From: an uncultured Eubacteriaceae bacterium | GTDB lineage: Bacteria; Bacillota; Clostridia; Eubacteriales; UBA1433 | Direction of reading: 5' to 3' | Length of the DNA: 11,278 nucleotides | Assembly: GCA_937914785.1 (NCBI GenBank) | Contig: CALGIV010000014.1 | Coordinates: forward strand, 1-11,278 | Shown here: one piece after another, positions 6,127 to 11,278 of the stretch | How positions within the stretch are numbered: the stretch's first letter is position 1 | How the letters are laid out: each line of letters starts with the position of its first letter | The notes under the pieces: model-generated | The model's database searches: none | Told to the model about the DNA's origin: nothing | What the model saw: the letters and a program-made list of their open reading frames with translations, nothing else | Position numbers and translations under genes: made by a program

Positions 6127-7443
6127 ATGGAAAATGAACGTAATTTTTATAAAGAGATTTTTCCTTATGATGAAATCCCGAAAGTGACGTTCTCCAGCGT
6201 AGGGTATGAACGAAACCTGCCGGATGATATCTGGGTTACTGATACAACTTTCCGTGACGGCCAGCAATCGATGGCGTCATTTACCGTTGAACAGGTTACA
6301 ACGCTCTTTGATTATCTGCATAAAATTGATAACAACAGCGGTGTCATTCGCCAAACCGAGTTCTTTCTCTATTCCAAGCGCGACCGCGAAGCGGTCAGAG
6401 CCTGTCAGGAACGCGGGTATCGTTTCCCTGAGATTACTTCCTGGATTCGCGCGACGAAAAACGACTTCCAACTCGTGAAAGAAATGAACATTCCGGAAAC
6501 AGGTATTTTAATGTCCTGTTCCGACTATCACGTTTATACGAAACTCGGCTGGGACAGAGAAAAAGCGCTGAAAAACTATGCGGCGATTCTTTCCGATGCC
6601 CTGGATGCCGGCATTCGTCCGCGCTGTCATTTAGAAGACTTAACGCGTGCCGATGTTTACGGCTTTGTCCTGCCGCTCGTCAAACACTTAAACAAATTAG
6701 GCCAGGAAGCCGGCGTAAAAGTCAAATTCCGTGCCTGCGATACTTTGGGCCTCGGCGTGCCCTACCACCGCGCCTCATTGCCGCGCAGCGTTCAGGCACT
6801 CATCAGCATTCTGCGCAACGAAGCGGGCCTGGATGCCGAACAACTGGAATGGCATGGCCATAACGACTATTACGGCGCCGTACCAAACGCGACGACCGCC
6901 TGGCTGTATGGTTGTGCTGGCATCAGCTCCACCCTGCTCGGTATCGGCGAGCGTACAGGCAATACGGCTTTAGATGGCATGCTGATCGAATATATGCAAA
7001 TCAAAGGCGACAAAGAGCTTCGCTTAGACCTTTTAGCCGAAGTTGCCGACTATTTTAAAAACGAACTCGACTATGCGATCTCCGTTAAACACCCATTCAT
7101 TGGCGCGGATTTCAATGCGACAAAAGCAGGAATCCATGCTGACGGAATTTTAAAAGATGAAGAGATTTACAATTCTTTCGATACAGAAAAAATCCTCGGT
7201 CGCCCGATCGTTATTCAAGTCAATGAGTTTTCCGGTGCAGCTGGTGTGGCAGCCTGGATTAATGGTTATTACCGACTGACCGGTGAAGAAAAACTAAATA
7301 AACGCAGCGAAGGTGTCACGTTGATAAAAGACGAAATTGCGAACCAATATGATGACGGACGCGAAAGTGCTTTTTCAACAGAAGAGCTCGTCTTATTGAC
7401 GGAAAAACACTTGCCGCAAGTTACAGCAAAATTCAAATCATAA
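6127..7443 (+). CDS. Re-citrate synthase-like enzyme (DRE-TIM metallolyase, isopropylmalate synthase family)
   Basis: The 438-residue protein is a TIM-barrel acyl-CoA condensing enzyme. It has the DTTFRDGQQ signature (D39, R43, D44), the HxH metal pair in EWHGHND (H243, H245), NATTAWLYGC, GIGERTGNT with N279 and a second-lobe FNATKAGIHADG (H337). It lacks the C-terminal LeuA dimer/regulatory domain, so it is unlikely to be ordinary 2-isopropylmalate synthase. The remembered sequence of Clostridium kluyveri Re-citrate synthase is close in the barrel blocks, so citrate formation from oxaloacetate and acetyl-CoA is the favoured role; homocitrate synthase remains possible. The frame is open upstream to 5860, but the ATG at 6127, behind GGAGAGAAAGCT, fits the family start best. 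It appears to be monocistronic, with its own promoter and terminator. Confidence 0.75.
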   Translation: MENERNFYKEIFPYDEIPKVTFSSVGYERNLPDDIWVTDTTFRDGQQSMASFTVEQVTTLFDYLHKIDNNSGVIRQTEFFLYSKRDREAVRACQERGYRFPEITSWIRATKNDFQLVKEMNIPETGILMSCSDYHVYTKLGWDREKALKNYAAILSDALDAGIRPRCHLEDLTRADVYGFVLPLVKHLNKLGQEAGVKVKFRACDTLGLGVPYHRASLPRSVQALISILRNEAGLDAEQLEWHGHNDYYGAVPNATTAWLYGCAGISSTLLGIGERTGNTALDGMLIEYMQIKGDKELRLDLLAEVADYFKNELDYAISVKHPFIGADFNATKAGIHADGILKDEEIYNSFDTEKILGRPIVIQVNEFSGAAGVAAWINGYYRLTGEEKLNKRSEGVTLIKDEIANQYDDGRESAFSTEELVLLTEKHLPQVTAKFKS

Positions 7444-7451
7444 GCAGCAAT

Positions 7452-7481
7452 AAAAAACACCGCTGAAGCGGTGTTTTTTTT
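7452..7481. terminator. Bidirectional terminator, AAAAAACACCGC-TGAA-GCGGTGTTTTTT
   Basis: A 12-base perfect stem (7452-7463 with 7468-7479) with a TGAA loop ends in a T run on both strands. It lies 8 bases after the Re-citrate synthase-like stop and 13 bases beyond the stop of the convergent transporter gene, serving both. Confidence 0.93.
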
Positions 7482-7494
7482 ACGACAAATACTA

Positions 7495-8745
7495 TTATTT
7501 TTGCTTTTTCCAGTAATGCATATAAGTGATCGGCGTTTCCGGAATCGTATCCAACTCTCCCGCAGCTTCTTTTTTGCGATACTGAATATTGCGCATCGTA
7601 CCAAACACAAGCGTCGGAATGATTGTTAAGAATATCCCGATGACCCCCAATGCCTGATAGCCTTTGTTAACAAGCGTGCGAAGGCCTGTAAATGCCGCCA
7701 GACAGGAAATAATCATCACGGCAATACCAACGATGATCTGTTTCCTTCTCGGCGAAAGTTTTTCTGTTTTAAGAGTCGCCGTCCATCGTCGAATTTGCCC
7801 GTTCGACAGCGTAACCCCTGTTGAAATAAACGCAGCGCCCAGGATAATCTGATAGACCACCGTGATCGTCTTCGCCGAAGCCCCCGGCACCCCTTGAGCC
7901 ATTTCAAGAACCGGCAGCGATGAAGTAAGAACAGCCGGCATACCGGACAGCACTGTCATAGAATTCAATACCAACAGTACGACGTTGATAATCAGACCGA
8001 TAAGAATACCTTTTCGAATATTCTTTCTGCCGGTTACGCGCTCTTCAGGCGGCGCGTTTTGGTTGATCGTCATAATCGTCACACCCATACCGGCCTGAAA
8101 ACTGCCGTACTTAAGGGCCATCCATAGCGCATAGATGTAATTGTTCGTTCTGGGTGCTTCCAAAAAGAACGTTTTGTTCGACACAACAGCCGCCAATGTA
8201 GGCCAATTTTGTTTTAGGATCATAATGAAAAGTGGAATCATACAAACAACTAATAATACAGATAATACCAAAGAAATCCTGCTGATAATGTGTGCGCCGT
8301 AAATTGCGAATAAAAGATAAATAATCGCTGCAATTAACGCACAAAGATAATAATTAAACCCAAAAACCCATTCGAGCAATGTCGCTGCTCCGGCAATGGC
8401 AGTCCCGATCGAAATCGCCCCGGACAGTATCCCCGAAGCCTCATAGATCGGCAATAAGTACTTTGATTTCTCACGGTAAAGCATAATCCAGAACATCATA
8501 CCGTGTTTGAGCTTATAGTTCTCTCCTGCCTCTACTACCGTAACAAAAATAGCGTAGCAGAGCAACATCGAAAGCACCGGCAGGAAAACTGCCATCCAGC
8601 CCCAAGCCGCAAAGAAGCTGACTGTTTGCGTGCCCGAAGCAAAGCCGCCGCCAACATGCGTGCCAAACCAAATGCACCCCAGTCCAAAAATTGCCGCCCA
8701 ACTGTTCGTCTTTTTTTTCTTCGTTGTCACATTAGATTGCGTCAT
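7495..8745 (-). CDS. YkvI-like membrane transporter (APC-type amino acid permease)
   Basis: This 416-residue polytopic inner-membrane protein has a short basic N-terminus (TTKKKKTNSW) and about ten to eleven hydrophobic segments. The first helix carries a glycine-rich break (GTHVGGGFASGTQ, about residues 29-41), typical of APC/LeuT-fold permeases where the unwound first helix binds substrate. The overall look resembles Bacillus YkvI, an uncharacterised membrane protein family. The C-terminal 30 residues are hydrophilic. The ATG at 8745 follows AAAGGAAAAATTT. The gene is divergent from diaminopropionate ammonia-lyase across about 490 bases of shared regulatory DNA, so it may import 2,3-diaminopropionate or a related amino acid. 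That substrate rests on context alone. Confidence 0.8.
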   Translation of the reverse strand: MTQSNVTTKKKKTNSWAAIFGLGCIWFGTHVGGGFASGTQTVSFFAAWGWMAVFLPVLSMLLCYAIFVTVVEAGENYKLKHGMMFWIMLYREKSKYLLPIYEASGILSGAISIGTAIAGAATLLEWVFGFNYYLCALIAAIIYLLFAIYGAHIISRISLVLSVLLVVCMIPLFIMILKQNWPTLAAVVSNKTFFLEAPRTNNYIYALWMALKYGSFQAGMGVTIMTINQNAPPEERVTGRKNIRKGILIGLIINVVLLVLNSMTVLSGMPAVLTSSLPVLEMAQGVPGASAKTITVVYQIILGAAFISTGVTLSNGQIRRWTATLKTEKLSPRRKQIIVGIAVMIISCLAAFTGLRTLVNKGYQALGVIGIFLTIIPTLVFGTMRNIQYRKKEAAGELDTIPETPITYMHYWKKQK

Positions 8746-8790
8746 AAATTTTTCCTTTTGTTCCTTTCTTTAATTATTTTTATTTTTTAT

Positions 8791-8810
8791 ATCGGCAATT
8801 GAAAGCCGAT
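8791..8810. repeat. Small inverted repeat in the transporter leader
   Basis: ATCGGC (8791-8796) and GCCGAT (8805-8810) are separated by eight bases. On the transporter transcript this would form a hairpin about 45 bases before the ATG. No T run follows on either strand, so it is not a classic terminator; it may affect mRNA stability or be a protein site. Confidence 0.4.
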
Positions 8811-8872
8811 TAAAAACGAGAAAATAAGTGGAAAATAATTACAACTAACGACTCCTTAAACTTCTTCATATG

Positions 8873-8901
8873 ATAATATAACGTTTTCATTCATGGTGCA
8901 A
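8873..8901 (-). promoter_or_regulatory. Possible promoter of the transporter gene
   Basis: On the minus strand TTGCAC (8901-8896), a 17-base spacer and TATTAT (8878-8873) are found. Transcription would start near 8866, giving a leader of about 120 bases. The -35 match is weak, consistent with a need for an activator bound at the palindromes immediately upstream. Confidence 0.5.
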
Positions 8902-8935
8902 AATTTAAACAAAAACATTTTTCAAACTAATTACT

Positions 8936-8993
8936 GTCTTTTTAAAAAGACGATAATCGTCTTACTTTGCCTCAGTCGTCTTTGTACAAAGAC
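8936..8993. promoter_or_regulatory. Cluster of three palindromes, probable multi-site operator
   Basis: GTCTTTTTAAAAAGAC (8936-8951) and GTCTTTGTACAAAGAC (8978-8993) are perfect 16-base palindromes with identical outer arms GTCTTT/AAAGAC; their centres are 42 bases apart. Between them lies AAGACGAT-A-ATCGTCTT (8947-8963), a perfect eight-base inverted repeat around one base. The GTCTT/AAGAC half-site therefore occurs five times in 58 bases. The cluster ends about 35 bases upstream of the transporter -35 box and lies about 200 bases before the dpaL-type -10 box. None of the hairpins is followed by a suitable T run, so a protein-binding role is more likely than termination. Confidence 0.6.
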
Positions 8994-9034
8994 AAAGCTC
9001 CTGAAATCGTTTAACTTTTTAATCAATTTACTCA

Positions 9035-9090
9035 ATTGTCAATTTATTGTCAAATAATTCTTCTATTCTGTACTATACAATGATGACAAT
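9035..9090. repeat. ATTGTCAA direct repeat with an inverted copy
   Basis: ATTGTCAA occurs at 9035-9042 and 9046-9053, 11 bases apart, and TGACAAT follows at 9084-9090 in the opposite orientation. The second copy contains TTGTCA, which with TACTAT at 9071-9076 (18-base spacer) would make a weak distal promoter for the ammonia-lyase gene. The elements may be regulator sites on one face of the helix. Confidence 0.35.
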
Positions 9091-9194
9091 CTGCAGTCTT
9101 AGCTTAAGATTTTCATTGCTTCTTAAAGTAATGAATCATCCTGCCCAAAATTAAATGCACAAACGGCTTGCTATTCTATTTTACAACCTGGTCT

Positions 9195-9202
9195 GCTATA
9201 AT
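9195..9202 (+). promoter_or_regulatory. Extended -10 promoter of the ammonia-lyase/nitroreductase operon
   Basis: TGC followed by a perfect TATAAT (9197-9202) forms an extended -10 element. No good -35 is present at 17 bases (TTCTAT), which extended -10 promoters tolerate or which may mean activator dependence. Transcription would start near 9209, about 29 bases before the GTG start. Confidence 0.6.
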
Positions 9203-9237
9203 GTTTTTAAGCTTTATTTTTAAAAGAGGTGTCAAGA

Positions 9238-10446
9238 GTGAATATCGATTGCATCGTACAGAACCCTTCCCCACCCCAATCCTGCAATTATTTTACAACT
9301 AAAGCAGCCGAAAATATCCGCCGCTATCACAGGGGCTTTGCACACTACCACCCCACGCCACTCGTTTCCTTAAATGAATTGAGTACATTCCTCGGTATTA
9401 AGCGTCTCTTTGTTAAGGATGAATCCTGCCGATTTGACCTGAATGCTTTTAAAGTATTGGGTGGTTCTTACGCGATCGGTAAATACTTAAGTGAATTGGG
9501 TGCCTCCTATGCCGTCGGCAAAGTGCTTGCCGGGCAAACAGGCCTAAACCTTGAGACGACAAGCCCACAGATATTAAAAAAAGCCTTGAAAGAGACTGTA
9601 CCGGTAACTTTTATCACGGCAACCGACGGCAACCACGGCCGCGCCGTCGCCTGGGCCGCAGCTGCTTTTGGACAAAAATCTGTTGTTTATATGCCCAAAG
9701 GCAGTGCTGTACAACGTCTTGAAAACATCCGCAAAGAAGGAGCTGTCACCGAAATCACCGACTATAACTACGACGATACAGTGCGCTACGCTGCAAAGAT
9801 GGCGGAAGAAAACGGTTGGATCCTGCTGCAGGACACCGCCTGGGAAGGATACGAAACCATCCCGCGTTGGATTATGCAGGGCTACCTGACGATGGCTGAC
9901 GAAACGCATGAAGCGTTAAAACAAGCTGAGGCGCGCCCGACACACATCTTCTTACAGGCCGGCGTCGGATCAATGGCCGCAGCAGTACTGGCCTACTTTA
10001 CAGATGCCTACATCGACGATCCCCCTATCTTCGTTATTATGGAACCGGATCAGGCTGATTGCTTTTATCAATCGATAAAAGAAGGCACACGCGTTGAAGT
10101 CAAAACAGAGATGAATACGATGATGGCAGGGCTGGCCTGCGGGCTTCCTGCAACGCTGGCCTGGGATATTATCACGCCGCGTGCCAATGCGTTCCTGTCA
10201 TTAAGCGATGCTGTTGCAGCGCTCGGTATGCGTTTGTTAAACGCGCCGTATCGCAATGATACGCGCATTATCTCCGGCGAAAGCGGCGCCGTCGGCGCAG
10301 GACTGGCCTACTCTTTATATCAGGATGACGAGTATCGCGAAATCAAACAACAACTCCAGCTCGACGCGCATTCACAAATCCTGCTTTTCAGCACGGAAGG
10401 CATTACGGATGATGACAATTACAGACACGTCTTATGGGGCGTATAA
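9238..10446 (+). CDS. dpaL: Diaminopropionate ammonia-lyase (PLP, fold type II)
   Basis: This enzyme (YgeX/DpaL family) breaks 2,3-diaminopropionate into pyruvate and two ammonia. The 402-residue protein has the PLP lysine K72 in LNAFKVLGGSYAI, preceded by VKDES, then DGNHGR (D130), MPKGSA, QDTAWEGY (D199), the phosphate-binding loop GVGSM (242-246), MAGLACG and SGESGAVG. K72, D130 and D199 correspond to K77, D120 and D189 of the E. coli enzyme. The GTG at 9238 is chosen because AGAGGTG lies six bases before it; an in-frame GTG at 9229 is part of that ribosome site. Residues about 76-98 look like a short internal duplication (GGSYAIGKYL, GASYAVGKVL), making the stretch before D130 longer than in relatives. 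A nitroreductase gene follows after 37 bases. Confidence 0.92.
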   Translation: MNIDCIVQNPSPPQSCNYFTTKAAENIRRYHRGFAHYHPTPLVSLNELSTFLGIKRLFVKDESCRFDLNAFKVLGGSYAIGKYLSELGASYAVGKVLAGQTGLNLETTSPQILKKALKETVPVTFITATDGNHGRAVAWAAAAFGQKSVVYMPKGSAVQRLENIRKEGAVTEITDYNYDDTVRYAAKMAEENGWILLQDTAWEGYETIPRWIMQGYLTMADETHEALKQAEARPTHIFLQAGVGSMAAAVLAYFTDAYIDDPPIFVIMEPDQADCFYQSIKEGTRVEVKTEMNTMMAGLACGLPATLAWDIITPRANAFLSLSDAVAALGMRLLNAPYRNDTRIISGESGAVGAGLAYSLYQDDEYREIKQQLQLDAHSQILLFSTEGITDDDNYRHVLWGV

Positions 10447-10483
10447 AAAAAAAGCATTCATTTATAAATAACAGGAGGCTTAT

Positions 10484-11155
10484 ATGGAACTGCAACAAGC
10501 GATGGAAATGCGCCACTCCGTGCGGCGTTATACAGACCGTAAAATTGAGGGCGAAGTATTGGAGAGATTGCAGCAGGCGATTGCAGAAGCCAACCGGGAC
10601 AGCGGTCTGAACATTCAACTTTGCTTAAACGAGCCGGATGCTTTCAGCGGCGCGATGGCGCGCTACGGCAAATTTCACAATGCTGTAAACTACCTCGCCT
10701 TTACAGGGAAGAAAGACCGCGACCTTGACGAAAAATGCGGCTATTATGGCGAAAAAATTGTTTTACGCGCCCAGCAGCTCGGCCTGAATACCTGCTGGGT
10801 GGCGGCAAGTTACAGCAAAGGCAAGAGTGCCGCTGTTATCAAGCCGGGCGAAAAATTGTTGCTCGTCATTTCGATCGGATACGGCGAAAATAATGGCGTT
10901 GCTCGAAAAACAAAGACAACAGCACAATTATGCCGAACAGACGGCACGATGCCGGAGTGGTTTCTTCGCGGCGTTCAGGCCGCTCAACTTGCACCAACAG
11001 CGATGAACCAGCAGAAATTCCGGTTTGAACTGGATGGCCAAACCGTAAAAGCAGTCGCAAGCCTTGGCCCCTATACGAAAGTAGACCTCGGCATTGCCAA
11101 ATATCATTTTGAACTCGGCGCCGGAGAGGCTGCCGAATGGCAGTGGGCCGATTGA
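10484..11155 (+). CDS. TM1586-type nitroreductase family protein
   Basis: The 223-residue product looks like an FMN-dependent nitroreductase-fold protein of the TM1586 (two-lobed, single-chain) branch. It has RHSVRRYTDRKI at residues 9-20, the FMN-phosphate region of the fold, then GYYGEKIVLRAQQLGLNTCWVAAS (about 86-109) and a second lobe with APTAMNQQKFRF (about 168-179). In place of the usual homodimer, the TM1586 group carries two half-domains in one chain. The ATG follows AACAGGAGGCTTAT. It lies 37 bases after the diaminopropionate ammonia-lyase stop with no terminator, so the two are probably one operon. The substrate is unknown; a redox step linked to amino acid breakdown is only a guess. 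Confidence 0.78.
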   Translation: MELQQAMEMRHSVRRYTDRKIEGEVLERLQQAIAEANRDSGLNIQLCLNEPDAFSGAMARYGKFHNAVNYLAFTGKKDRDLDEKCGYYGEKIVLRAQQLGLNTCWVAASYSKGKSAAVIKPGEKLLLVISIGYGENNGVARKTKTTAQLCRTDGTMPEWFLRGVQAAQLAPTAMNQQKFRFELDGQTVKAVASLGPYTKVDLGIAKYHFELGAGEAAEWQWAD

Positions 11156-11181
11156 ACGCTGCATTCAACACGTATGAACAT

Positions 11182-11218
11182 AAAAAAGGCTTTTCAAAAT
11201 CGTTGAAAAGCCTTTTTA
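11182..11218. terminator. Bidirectional terminator after the nitroreductase gene
   Basis: AAAAAGGCTTTTCAA (11183-11197) pairs perfectly with TTGAAAAGCCTTTTT (11203-11217) around a five-base loop. It gives a T run on the plus strand and six T residues on the minus strand, so it can end transcripts from both sides. Confidence 0.9.
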
Positions 11219-11278
11219 TTATTTGTCATTATTTTTATTTCCAACTGTCTTTGCGCTTTTTTCCTGCTGGAAAAGCGC
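11219..11278 (-). CDS. Possible C-terminal end of a convergent gene (partial)
   Basis: On the minus strand a frame open from the right edge ends with TAA at 11221-11219 and encodes ALFQQEKSAKTVGNKNNDK, a hydrophilic tail. The stop lies directly against a terminator with a T run in this direction, as expected for the end of a gene. Twenty codons are too few to be certain. The same DNA contains an inverted repeat, GCGCTTTT (11253-11260) against AAAAGCGC (11271-11278), which could instead be a terminator cut by the window edge. Confidence 0.4.
   Translation of the reverse strand, partial: ALFQQEKSAKTVGNKNNDK

Noticed and set aside
8936..8993. Palindromes as rho-independent terminators or a CRISPR-like array
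   Set aside because: No T runs follow the stems, the region lies between divergent gene starts, and there are no regular spacers.
9229..9237. GTG at 9229 as start of the ammonia-lyase
   Set aside because: That GTG is part of the AGAGGTG ribosome site serving the GTG at 9238.

Overview
This window reads as chromosomal DNA from a low-to-mid GC member of the Bacillota (Firmicutes), probably an anaerobe. The pointers are a T-box riboswitch ahead of pheS, sporulation-type spoIIAA/spoIIAB genes, a 4-thiouridine/thiazole sulfur pair (cysteine desulfurase + ThiI), a Re-citrate-synthase-like enzyme typical of anaerobes, and purine-rich Shine-Dalgarno sites. A non-sporulating Negativicutes/Veillonellales-type host would fit the incomplete spoIIA operon, but that is inference and the genus is not determined.

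Layout. (a) 1-1690, minus strand: a good promoter and a phenylalanine-type T-box leader drive a Nudix hydrolase gene that overlaps pheS by ATGA; pheS runs off the left edge. (b) 1690-2600: a spacer with a candidate small membrane ORF on the minus strand, then a plus-strand pair, a DUF2089-type HTH protein and a three-helix small membrane protein, closed by a bidirectional terminator. (c) 2621-5827, minus strand: one tight gene string, cysteine desulfurase - thiI - spoIIAA - spoIIAB. It ends in a terminator where sigF (spoIIAC) would be expected. (d) 5828-7481: a divergent promoter region, then a Re-citrate synthase-like DRE-TIM metallolyase on the plus strand and a shared bidirectional terminator. 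(e) 7495-11155: a YkvI-like APC-type transporter (minus) is divergent from diaminopropionate ammonia-lyase and a TM1586-type nitroreductase (plus). The intergenic region of about 490 bp between them is rich in palindromes. (f) The right edge has a bidirectional terminator and what may be the last codons of a convergent minus-strand gene.

How the genes may work together. The left operon couples a nucleotide/CoA pyrophosphatase-type enzyme to charging of tRNA-Phe. The desulfurase and ThiI form a sulfur-relay pair for tRNA 4-thiouridine and thiamin thiazole. The SpoIIAA/SpoIIAB switch lacks its sigma factor locally and may act on another sigma factor or be a relic. The right half looks like a small module for taking up and deaminating an amino acid (2,3-diaminopropionate or a related substrate), probably controlled from the palindromic intergenic region. 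No mobile element, CRISPR array, tRNA or rRNA was seen. Nothing here clearly amounts to a wholly new system; the most notable points are the T-box/Nudix/pheS arrangement, the sigF-less spoIIA genes and the operator cluster.
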